From JBOGGN01 sp050744165 (lineage in GTDB: Bacteria; Actinomycetota; Acidimicrobiia; Acidimicrobiales; Palsa-688), in NCBI GenBank assembly GCA_050744165.1, contig JBOGGN010000399.1, positions 1-7,881 on the forward strand: a stretch of DNA of 7,881 nt, written 5' to 3'. This document shows positions 1 through 6,098 of this stretch, piece after piece. The position numbers and the translations under genes are program-made. Every line of letters begins with the position of its first letter. Position 1 is the stretch's first letter. The notes beneath the pieces were generated by a model. The model did no database searches, had not been told where the DNA came from, and saw only the letters and a program-made list of their open reading frames with translations.

Positions 1-409
1 GGAACGGCTTGTAGGAACCTCGGCCGATCCGCCGCCACGACACCAACGCAGCCGCCACTTCCACACCCGAACGGGCCTGATATTCGTAGAACCCGAACAC
101 CGCCGCCAGATGCCGGTTCACCGTGGCCGGGGCTCGCACCGCCGTTCCCGAGTCCAACACGATCACGTTGCTCGCTGGAGCCCGCAACCGCGCAACGAAC
201 CGGGCAACATCATCGATCCCGACCTCCCGCCAAGCCACGCCCACCCCGTCCAAGAACTCGAACCACAACTTCAAGCTCGTCGCGTACGCCCGCTGCGTGT
301 TCGGCGAACGCTCCAACGCGGCGAGATAGGTGAGATACGACTCCACCGGCTCAACGGGCGAACCATCGCCACTGAGCACCGTCCACGACACCGACCCGCA
401 CACCGGCAT
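1..409 (-). CDS. Tyrosine recombinase / phage-type integrase, N-terminal part (runs off left edge)
   Basis: A site-specific recombinase that would cut and rejoin DNA through a catalytic tyrosine. Only the first 136 residues are visible, so the catalytic domain (R-H-R-Y) lies beyond the window. Residues about 20-75 form the SAM-like core-binding domain, with the typical pattern PVESYLTYLAALERSPNTQ, then AYATSLKLWFEFLD, then DDVARFVARLR. A second helix block, ATVNRHLAAVFGFYEY (residues 95-110), follows; it is characteristic of integrase N-terminal domains. Start chosen at ATG 409-407, because AGAGGG (420-415) sits 5 nt upstream; two GTG codons directly before it are alternatives. The frame stays open upstream to about 567, but that stretch carries the promoter and SOS-box signals, so I treat it as non-coding. 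Family assignment is secure; the type of element it mobilises cannot be told. Confidence 0.85.
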   Translation of the reverse strand, partial: MPVCGSVSWTVLSGDGSPVEPVESYLTYLAALERSPNTQRAYATSLKLWFEFLDGVGVAWREVGIDDVARFVARLRAPASNVIVLDSGTAVRAPATVNRHLAAVFGFYEYQARSGVEVAAALVSWRRIGRGSYKPF

Positions 410-445
410 CACCACCCTCTGAACGATCAACCGACCAACCTCATA

Positions 446-466
446 GGGAACATACGTTCGATCATA
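446..466 (-). promoter_or_regulatory. Putative SOS (LexA) box and -10 element in front of the integrase
   Basis: Read on the minus strand, 460-447 is CGAACGTATGTTCC. It matches 13 of 14 positions of the Gram-positive/actinobacterial LexA consensus CGAACRNRYGTTYG. A TATGAT hexamer (466-461), a good -10 candidate, directly abuts it upstream. LexA bound here would cover the expected transcription start, and the integrase ATG follows about 40 nt later. No clear -35 is visible. This suggests that DNA damage derepresses the integrase, as known for several integrative elements; regulation is inferred from the motif only. Confidence 0.55.
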
Positions 467-496
467 CGCCACGCGCCAGACGCCTCCGGGGATGGT

Positions 497-584
497 AAGG
501 ACACGCTTGAGATAACGCGTCCGCCAAACAGCCCCAACCCTGCCCTGGCTACACCAAGGACAGGTCAATCACCCCTTGAGATAA
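497..584. repeat. Pair of bipartite direct repeats upstream of the integrase
   Basis: Two copies of the same two-part motif lie in the same orientation: AAGGACA, then CTTGAGATAA. Copy 1 (497-515) has 2 nt between the parts. Copy 2 (556-584) has 12 nt. The difference is 10 nt, about one helical turn, which keeps both half-sites on the same DNA face. The position behind an integrase promoter suits recombinase arm-type sites, directionality-factor sites or a repressor operator. The function is inferred. Confidence 0.45.
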
Positions 585-720
585 GTGCCGGTCAGTGACG
601 TTCGCAGAGACACGCAGCAGTACTGCCGAGGGTGACGATAATGCTGCCCGGAGCGGGCGATTTGAGACAGCCATAATCATGCCGCCGACCGGTCGGTGGG
701 CACTCGACTTCGGCACTTAT
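581..720. repeat. 140-bp block bounded by 10-bp inverted repeats, with two internal palindromes
   Basis: ATAAGTGCCG (581-590) recurs as its exact reverse complement CGGCACTTAT (711-720). Between them are two perfect palindromes: GCAGTACTGC (617-626) and CCGACCGGTCGG (685-696). The left arm overlaps the end of the second CTTGAGATAA repeat. No coding frame in the block looks real. It could be a recombination site, a MITE-like remnant or one end of a mobile element; the sequence does not decide between these. Confidence 0.4.
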
Positions 721-957
721 ATGGAGTCGGCATAACACGGGCCGTGGATCGGGCCTGATCATGAGAACACGGGATTCGCTCATCGTCGAGGCTGGCGGTC
801 GTGTCATTGAACTCGGGCGTGTCGAGCCTCCAGCCATGCCGAGGCGCCTCCACTCAGTCGCGAACTGTTGGGGCGACAGTTCGAGCACGTCGCCTCTTCT
901 GGGGATTGGGCCCCTCGCCGCCCAGGTCCCCGGCTGGATCGGCAGAAATACTGGTTG
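721..957. other. Region without a convincing gene
   Basis: Several frames are open but none has recognisable family features or a good ribosome binding site. On the minus strand about 750-910 encodes a plausible-looking stretch (GDVLELSPQQFATEWRRLG), possibly the tail of a lost gene, but I cannot assign it. No terminator or RNA gene seen. Confidence 0.3.
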
Positions 958-1509
958 ATGGTGGAACGGATCGCCATGGTGGACTGCATCGGGGCGGGGA
1001 AGTCGACCCTGGCTCGGGCTTTGGGGGCCCAGCTGGGCCTGGAGGTGTTTCACCTCGACCGGCTGTGGTGGCAGCCTGGCAACTACAAGATCACGGGCGC
1101 CCCCACGGGTGGCCACCAGGACGATGGCTGCGCCGGAGTTCCGCCGCCTCGAGCAGATGTCGCGGCTGGGCCGAGGTGGATCATCGACAGCGGAGCCGCG
1201 AACCTGGATGTGCGGTTGTCTCGGGCGGACACCGTCGTCTTCCTCGATCCGCCCCGCCGGGTGTGCCTGTGGCGGGTGGTGAAGCGGCACAACCGTCGCC
1301 GGCCTGACTGTCCCGACCATGTGCGCGATGGGCTCGGGTGGTTGTGGCTGCTGCTGCGCTGGGTGTGGAAGACCTACCCGACCAAGCGGCGCCTCAATTC
1401 TTTCGGCCATCGAAACGCACGCAGCCGAGGCGGCCGTATTTCACCTGCGCAACAGTCGGAGGTCCGAAGCTTCCTCAACGGAGTCGCCACATCGCCGACG
1501 TCGGCGTGA
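958..1509 (+). pseudogene. Small P-loop kinase, FlaR/'DNA topology modulation'-like, broken by four indels
   Basis: These are small adenylate-kinase-like P-loop NTPases of about 180 residues with unknown substrate. Visible hallmarks: the Walker A region IGAGKSTLARALG (residues 11-23), then FHLDRLWWQPG, GPRWIID, DVRLSRADTVVFLD, the CLWRVVKR arginine-rich segment, WKTYPTKRR and EVRSFLNGV. The gene does not read in one frame. The family pattern moves from frame 1 to frame 2 near 1108 (extra base) and returns near 1158 (lost base). It shifts again near 1397 (about two bases lost) and returns near 1458 (one base lost). The two out-of-frame inserts each span about 50-60 nt, and the ORF happens to stay open. 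The first Walker A glycine is aspartate (residue 9), and the usual GNY after WIID is replaced by SGA. The start ATG at 958 has only a weak ribosome binding site. A decayed gene is the best reading; base-calling indels could explain the shifts but not the substitutions. Confidence 0.7.
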
Positions 1510-2047
1510 ATACTGCCGCGTACCCACTCCCGACGGAAACGATGCCCGCGATGACCGATATTTCTTCCAAGATCTGTTCCCAGCCGATGCTCTGGATCGC
1601 CAACTGGCCTTTGCCCACGCGCTCGCCCGTCCTCGGGTCACAAGTAGCCTCGGCCTCGTTTCGTCGAGCCGGGGTTATGGTTCGGTCACGGTACCGCAAC
1701 GCGCCGGATATAGCGCACTCGCATTCTTGGACGCTTTCGCTATTATCGAGGTGATCCGCGCCTCCGTCCCGGAGAGATTTCATTTAGAGTGGCACGACGC
1801 CGAAATAGTCGCCTGTCTGTTGGTGCGACTGGTAACGATCGTGGGCGGCCACATGGGGTTCGCCAAGGGACCGGGCCGCGGGGCCGTCGACGCTAGCGAG
1901 GTCATCCGGAGTTTCCTTGTGGGGTCTCCGTCCGAGCAGATCACCGTTTGCTTGGGTCAACCCGGATCGTGGGCCCACCAAGGCGGACTTCACGCTTCTC
2001 CGTTGGACGAACTTGGCTCCGGCAGGGAGTGCACGCTGTCCGGGATG
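1510..2047. other. About 540 bp without a confident gene
   Basis: A plus-strand frame is open from inside the kinase remnant to 2059, but its beginning only reflects that kinase's shifted frame, and its codon third positions are AT-richer than expected here. Over 1541-1754 the G/C-rich third positions fit two other frames better. One is on the plus strand, 1541-1754. The other is on the minus strand, 1783-1475, which contains the protein-like stretch RTGERVGKGQLAIQSIG. Neither has a recognisable domain or a good ribosome binding site. The region may hold a gene remnant. No clear terminator for the operon ending at 2048 was found. Confidence 0.3.
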
Positions 2048-3742
2048 TCATGGGCCTAGTTGAATGCCGACGCGCACCACGCCGGCGCGGGGATGGGAGA
2101 TTTTGATCTCACCACGGGTCTGCGATGGAGCCCTGACGAGCCAATCCGCCTTGGCACGATCGGAGGTCGAGTCGGAGGTGGCTCCGAAGGTGAAGATCAT
2201 AGAGTTCTTGAGGAAGCGCCCCCCGAGCTGTCCGATAGCCACCCAAGTGGGGCCGAGGACCTCCGCTCCATAGTCGGCCGAGATGTCGATCGCCGCCACC
2301 ACCGGCCCCACGAGACCGCGTTCGATTGCCCGCTGGGTCACATTGGTCGGCAACCAACCCGTGTTCTCTACGACGACACGAACCCTCCAGACGTCGCCCT
2401 CCATTCGGGTCGTCTCCACCTCGCGGACCTTGAGCCGAGGCGAAATCAGCGCGTGGTGCAAGGCGAACTCCGAGTGGGGCGCGATCTCGGCCTCCATCAG
2501 CTCCGGTGGCGGGTTCGTCCAGAAGTACGGGACATCCCAGCCACCGAGGTCGACCGGGCCGAGCTGAGGATGCTCGAAGGGATACCAGTCGACGAAGGCA
2601 CGGCCGCCCAGCTCGCGGTCGCTCCACGCCAGAAGCTTCAGGTCGTCGGCGACGGGATGGGAGATGCCCCAGTCCGGGAACCTCAGGTCGGTGATGCCGG
2701 CGGCGCGTTGTGGGTTCCACAACTCGGTGGCCCAGGAGTGGACGCCGAGGTGGTCATAGGCCCAGTCGACGGCCATCCCGGTCTCCACCCGCTTGCGGTT
2801 GTAGCGGTAGCCGTGGAAAACCGACACCGCCGGATAGCCGGTCAGCTCGGTGGCCTGGGCCCCGATGGCCTCGAAGGCGAGGCGGTCGACGTTGGGCAGG
2901 GCGTCGTCAGCCTTGGTCCCGTAGGGCCGCAGATGTACGCCCGACATGGTGTGCAGCTGGATGAAGGCGCAGATGTTCGGGCGCTCGACGATGGCGGCCA
3001 CCGCGGCCCGGACCTCGGGCTCCGAGGTCGGGTAGGGGCCCGCCCCCTCTTGGTCGGGCTCTGGGCGCCAGTCGGCGGGATAGTTCCGGTTCAGATCGAG
3101 GCCGTAGCGGGTGGGGGCGCCGGCGATGGTCACGCCGTCGTAGTTGCGGATACGGCCCTCCCGGACAAGGCGGTAGTACGGGCCGGGCTCGTCCTGCTCC
3201 GGCAGCCGAGGCACGAGGAGGCGGGGTTCGGGCTCGTAGACCTTCCAGTTGCCGTTGCCGTCGGGCACCCGCATGGTGAGGACCCGGCCGTCACCGTCCA
3301 TGTCCTCGGCGATGAGGCCGTCGCCCTCCTCGTCGCGGGGGTAGGGCCGGGTCGACGAGCGCGGGTTGTCGGCCGGCGAGGCCAGATAGCGCTCGGCCCC
3401 GTCGGGGCTGAGGCGGGGCACGACGTGGAAGCAGCGGGTGTCGAGGGCGTGGGTCACCCGCATGTCGCGTCCGAACCCCGACAGCAGCCGGTACAGGAGG
3501 TGCACTGCGGCCACCGAGCTCGCGCCCTCGATGCTGTGGATGTGGGCGTCGACCCACAGGGCCGGCTTCTCGCTACCGGGTCCGGTGGCCCGGTTGGTGA
3601 CGGTGGCGAGCCAGAGGGGCCGGCCCTCATAGGAGTTCCCGATGCTCGACAGTTCGAAAAGGTCGGGGTACTCGGCGGCCCAGCTCTTCAGCAGCTCGGT
3701 GAGCTCGGCGAAGTTGAGGCACCGGTCGAAGGCCACGTTCAT
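2048..3742 (-). CDS. M14-family zinc carboxypeptidase (564 aa)
   Basis: A metallopeptidase that should remove C-terminal residues from peptides, or hydrolyse related amide bonds, using one zinc ion. The catalytic set is complete. The zinc ligands are H69 and E72 in HIHSIEG, plus H264 in IQLHTMSG. The substrate-carboxylate binding pair N218-R219 lies in GLDLNRNYP. The general base is E340 in SWATELW. Compared with the minimal family fold there is a long insert, about residues 120-210, holding a DxDxDG loop (D147, D149, D151) that resembles a calcium site. A C-terminal beta-rich domain follows from about residue 430. No signal peptide or membrane helix is seen, so it is probably cytoplasmic. 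ATG 3742 is supported by AGGAGG (3757-3752) 9 nt upstream and overlaps the stop of the transporter remnant as ATGA, so translation is probably coupled. It is the last gene of the operon. Substrate unknown. Confidence 0.9.
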   Translation of the reverse strand: MNVAFDRCLNFAELTELLKSWAAEYPDLFELSSIGNSYEGRPLWLATVTNRATGPGSEKPALWVDAHIHSIEGASSVAAVHLLYRLLSGFGRDMRVTHALDTRCFHVVPRLSPDGAERYLASPADNPRSSTRPYPRDEEGDGLIAEDMDGDGRVLTMRVPDGNGNWKVYEPEPRLLVPRLPEQDEPGPYYRLVREGRIRNYDGVTIAGAPTRYGLDLNRNYPADWRPEPDQEGAGPYPTSEPEVRAAVAAIVERPNICAFIQLHTMSGVHLRPYGTKADDALPNVDRLAFEAIGAQATELTGYPAVSVFHGYRYNRKRVETGMAVDWAYDHLGVHSWATELWNPQRAAGITDLRFPDWGISHPVADDLKLLAWSDRELGGRAFVDWYPFEHPQLGPVDLGGWDVPYFWTNPPPELMEAEIAPHSEFALHHALISPRLKVREVETTRMEGDVWRVRVVVENTGWLPTNVTQRAIERGLVGPVVAAIDISADYGAEVLGPTWVAIGQLGGRFLKNSMIFTFGATSDSTSDRAKADWLVRAPSQTRGEIKISHPRAGVVRVGIQLGP

Positions 3743-4094
3743 GGGTGCGCCCCTCCTAGGGCGAGGCCCGTCGGCGGGTCCTCGGGGCGCGTCATTGCTG
3801 TCGGCACCCGGACGAAGCCCAGGGCGGCAGAGCCCAGCAGCAGCACGCCGGTCAACACCGACACCCGTTCGATGCCGAGCACGTCGGCGAGCACCCGCCC
3901 AAGGCGATGCTGGGGATGGGGACGATCTCGAAGTCCGCGGTGGCGCCCACCTGGAGCCCCGAGCCGGTGAGTCGGAAGACCACGAGCACCAGGGCCACCG
4001 TGTTGAACGTGTCGCCCCAGCGGCTGAAGGTGCGGGTCAGCAGCAGCCGGCGGAAGCGGAGGGCCGCCAGGGCACGGCGTAGCGGCGACCTCAA
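3739..4094 (-). pseudogene. MFS transporter reduced to N- and C-terminal ends (internal deletion)
   Basis: The first 60 residues after TTG 4094 are the start of a major facilitator protein: a basic stretch RFRRLLLTRTFSRWGDTFNT, a hydrophobic helix TVALVLVVF, then RLTGSGLQVGAT. After FEIVP (about 3914) the next ten helices are missing. A different frame from about 3897 to the stop at 3739 encodes a typical MFS end: RVLADVLGIERV, a last helix VLTGVLLLGSAALGFV, and a tail. Family members have about 400 residues; here about 115 remain, so transport is not expected. The reading IPSIALG just before the shift may belong to the C-terminal part. In that case the deletion could be in frame and one G was then lost from a G run near 3900. 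The TTG lies 12 nt after the ATPase stop, and the gene's own stop overlaps the peptidase ATG, so operon spacing survived the deletion. An assembly collapse is the alternative. Confidence 0.75.
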
Positions 4095-4106
4095 TGCGGC
4101 GCGGGT

Positions 4107-4928
4107 TCAGACAGCGGCGCTGAGGTGGGCCAGGCGGGCCTCGATGCGCTCCTTCTCCGCCAGCAGGGCTAATCGCTGGGCCTCGGGGGACTCGATGAAG
4201 TCCACAATGGCCTCGATCGCATGTCGCACCGGACCGGGCGCAAGGTCGACTCGGGTCCCCTGCCGGTCGGCGGCCACGACGTCCGGAGCGTAGGGCACAA
4301 TGCCCGCTAGAGGGACGTCGTACTCGGTACAGACCTCCGCGAAGAACTTGGCATCCTCGGGAAGGCGCGCCTTGTTGCCCACGCCGGCCAGGCGAGGGAT
4401 GCCCAGCTCCTCGGCCAGGGCCATGGTGCGCCTGGCGGTCATGATCGACTTGCGGGTGGGCTCCATGATCATCAGCAGCACGTCGGCGTGGGCGAGGGTG
4501 CCGCCCGAGCGGCTGAGGTGCTCGATGCCGGCTTCCATGTCGACCAGGGTGAGGTCGGCCTCGTCCTCGATGGCTGCTCCCAGCAGGCTGCGCACCGAGG
4601 CATGGCTGGCGCAGGTGCAACCCGAGCCGGCCTGGTCGACGCGCATGGCGTGGAGCAGGGTGACGCCTACGGGGGTGCTCAGGCCGTACTGGGCAATCAG
4701 TCCGGCCGGCGTCAGACCGGTTCTGCCGGAGCCCATGACCACCGAGCGGGGGACGAGGGGCGCCGAGTCGGCGGCGGACTCGTCCAAGCCCAGGCTCAAT
4801 GCGAGGTTGGGGTTGGAGTCGGTGTCGACCGCCAGCACCCGTTTGCCCCGGTTCACATAGGCCAGGCAGACCAAGGCAGACACGGTGGTCTTGCCCGTCC
4901 CGCCCTTGCCGACGACACCGAGTTTCAT
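4107..4928 (-). CDS. CooC-type nickel-insertion-like ATPase (MinD/SIMIBI family), 273 aa
   Basis: CooC proteins are cytoplasmic dimeric ATPases that help load nickel into carbon monoxide dehydrogenase. Features seen: the deviant Walker A GKGGTGKTT (residues 7-15); the switch I stretch AVDTDSNPNLALSLGL (33-48); the CooC-specific cysteine pair GCTC (C104 and C106), known in CooC as the dimer-interface metal site; the Walker B-like LTLVDMEAGIEHL (127-138); and VGNKARLPED (183-192) for base recognition. Length agrees with the family. The ATG at 4928 is chosen over upstream in-frame starts because the P-loop must begin near the N-terminus. It also overlaps the regulator's stop as ATGA, indicating coupling. 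The gene lies between a MerR regulator and a transporter remnant, with no CODH genes, so its client is unknown. A CooC paralogue serving another metalloprotein is possible. Confidence 0.85.
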   Translation of the reverse strand: MKLGVVGKGGTGKTTVSALVCLAYVNRGKRVLAVDTDSNPNLALSLGLDESAADSAPLVPRSVVMGSGRTGLTPAGLIAQYGLSTPVGVTLLHAMRVDQAGSGCTCASHASVRSLLGAAIEDEADLTLVDMEAGIEHLSRSGGTLAHADVLLMIMEPTRKSIMTARRTMALAEELGIPRLAGVGNKARLPEDAKFFAEVCTEYDVPLAGIVPYAPDVVAADRQGTRVDLAPGPVRHAIEAIVDFIESPEAQRLALLAEKERIEARLAHLSAAV

Positions 4929-5092
4929 AGTTCGACCCGGCGCAGCCCGGCGAGGCGGCGCTCCACCGCGTCCTGGCGGGCCCGCAGCTCCCGTACCTCT
5001 TCGTCGACGCTCAACGGCGGAGGCGGGATGCAGCAGCCGCACGGCGTGTCCTCTGCGTCGGCCGGGGGCGTACTGATCAAGGTGTCGGTCAT
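4925..5092 (-). CDS. Possible separate 55-aa CGCC protein started inside the MerR ORF
   Basis: An ATG at 5092, in the same frame as the regulator, lies 6 nt after a perfect AAGGAGG. Such a strong signal is not expected inside a gene by chance. The product would be 55 residues: a flexible N-terminus, the cluster CGCC (C18, C20, C21) followed by four prolines, then a charged helix (about residues 29-52, EEVRELRARQ and DAVERRLAGL) that could form a coiled coil. The stop overlaps the ATPase start as ATGA. Two readings are possible: an independent small metal-binding protein whose upstream neighbour lost its stop codon, or a true internal start yielding both a fusion and a short form. I do not recognise the family. 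Confidence 0.55.
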   Translation of the reverse strand: MTDTLISTPPADAEDTPCGCCIPPPPLSVDEEVRELRARQDAVERRLAGLRRVEL

Positions 5093-5482
5093 GCCATTCC
5101 TCCTTGGGGTGGGGGTATCTGGTGCGGAGTCGACGGTCGGGTCGTCGCCTAGGAGGCGACAGAGGGCCGCGCTGATGTCACTGAGACGAGCCTGCTGTTC
5201 GTCGACGGCCGCGATACGCCGCAAGACGACCTCGCGGGAGTGACCACAGGCGCAGACCTCGCCGTCGGCCACCTCCAGCAGCTCTCGTATCTCCTCCAGC
5301 CGCAACTCGAACCACTGGGCGCCCTTGATGAAGCGCAAGCGCTCCAAGGCGTCGTCGTCGTAGAAGCGATGACCGGCGGCGGTCCGACCCGTCTCGGGAA
5401 GCAGCCCCAACCGGCCGTAGTACCGAACCGCGTCGGGGCTGATGCCCGCCCGGCTCGCTAGCTGGGAGACGCTCAGACCCAC
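4925..5482 (-). CDS. MerR-family metal-type regulator with CGCC-containing tail (185 aa)
   Basis: MerR regulators bind as dimers between the -35 and -10 boxes and untwist the DNA when a ligand, often a metal ion, binds. Residues 3-50 form the winged helix (SVSQLASRAGISPDAVRYY, GLLP, GHRFYDDDALERLRFI). The usual glutamate after RYY is glycine. Residues 55-114 carry the LRLEEIRELLE helix and the dimerisation helix. C77 and C79 in VCACGH and C108 are plausible metal ligands. From residue 115 the ORF continues through a proline-rich linker into a tail with C148, C150 and C151 and a charged helix; this is longer than the usual 130-145 residues. The GTG at 5482 is chosen because the winged helix begins at once and the -10 box lies 8 nt upstream, giving a leaderless message. 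The 47 in-frame residues further upstream cover the promoter. Autoregulation is inferred; the ligand is unknown. Confidence 0.85.
   Translation of the reverse strand: MGLSVSQLASRAGISPDAVRYYGRLGLLPETGRTAAGHRFYDDDALERLRFIKGAQWFELRLEEIRELLEVADGEVCACGHSREVVLRRIAAVDEQQARLSDISAALCRLLGDDPTVDSAPDTPTPRRNGMTDTLISTPPADAEDTPCGCCIPPPPLSVDEEVRELRARQDAVERRLAGLRRVEL
5097..5105 (-). promoter_or_regulatory. Strong internal ribosome binding site
   Basis: AAGGAGGAA on the minus strand (5105-5097), with AAGGAGG ending 6 nt before ATG 5092. It is inside the MerR reading frame, where it encodes part of the linker TPTPRRNG. It is the strongest Shine-Dalgarno I noticed in the operon and supports translation of the CGCC segment on its own. 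Confidence 0.6.
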
Positions 5483-5489
5483 GGCCCCA

Positions 5490-5520
5490 ACGGTAAGGCT
5501 TGGAGCGCACTCCAAGTCAA
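5490..5520 (-). promoter_or_regulatory. MerR-type promoter with operator; drives the operon, leaderless start
   Basis: On the minus strand the -35 is TTGACT (5520-5515) and the -10 is TACCGT (5495-5490), separated by 19 bp. This over-long spacing is typical of MerR-controlled promoters. The spacer carries an inverted repeat, CTTGGAG and CTCCAAG around four bases (5499-5516), where the regulator should bind. The GTG start of the regulator begins 8 nt after the -10, so the transcript probably starts at or next to the start codon. The promoter faces the regulator and the genes after it, so activation should raise the whole operon. Confidence 0.8.
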
Positions 5521-6098
5521 GGGTAAAGAGGAGAAGCAAGCCAGCCCGGCGAGGAACCCAGGACCAAGAAAAGTCGTTGAGCGCGACGGACTCGAGCTTC
5601 CGCAGCCTCCTTGAGCCCGGCACATCGACGGCTCTGGGCGCCCTCTTCCCAAAGGCGCTGGGTGTCCCCGAGCACGCGTCGCAGAACGTGCGGCGGGCGT
5701 CCGCCCGGCCGCGTGGCGAGCGTTCGGTTCAGGGACCATGGCGAAGCTGTGGTGGTGCCTGCGGACCCTTGTTGACGCTTGATTGCGCGATACACACGGC
5801 TCACAGCGACGGGACGAGCAGCGAGAAGCGCACCCGGCGAAAGTGGGACCGGGTCCGCCTGGCTGGCGACTGCAAACCGCCCACCGATGGAGCCGCCGGA
5901 GCCCCGGACGAGGTTCGGTGTTATGTGGCCGGCGCGCCGCTGGCCACCACCTCGACCTCACGCAGGAACCACCTGTCAGGCGACCGGGCCACCGACTCCA
6001 CCCAACGCGGCCCTAAGTCCGAGGACCGGGCAGTGGGGTACTGCGGCGCCCTGATCCCGGCGGGAGTCGCGCCTCGCGTGACACCCTGGGGCTCAACC
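5521..6098. other. 578 bp upstream of the operon without a recognisable gene
   Basis: Open frames exist on both strands, as expected at this G+C content, but none has a domain, a ribosome binding site or consistent codon bias. The minus frame about 5804-5525 contains a helix-like stretch (DTQRLWEEGAQSRR, LKEAAEARVRRAQRL) that could be a degraded gene; support is weak. A small GC hairpin lies at 5694-5707. No RNA gene seen. Confidence 0.35.

Noticed and set aside
592..1410. 272-codon minus-strand frame opposite the kinase
   Set aside because: Proline/arginine-rich shadow of the plus-strand kinase remnant, which carries recognisable motifs.
2060..3970. 636-codon open frame on the plus strand opposite the peptidase
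   Set aside because: Antisense shadow of a high-GC gene: it has no family motifs, while the minus strand shows a complete M14 catalytic set and operon signals.
3739..4620. 293-codon minus-strand frame through the ATPase and transporter remnant
   Set aside because: Only its last about 52 codons (the MFS end) are meaningful; the rest is the wrong frame of the CooC-like gene.
4929..5042. Upstream start for the CooC-like ATPase
   Set aside because: It would put 38 low-complexity residues before the P-loop and overlap the regulator; ATG 4928 with the ATGA overlap is better.
5483..5623. 47 extra N-terminal residues for the MerR regulator
   Set aside because: They cover the -35/-10 and operator, and the winged helix starts directly at GTG 5482.
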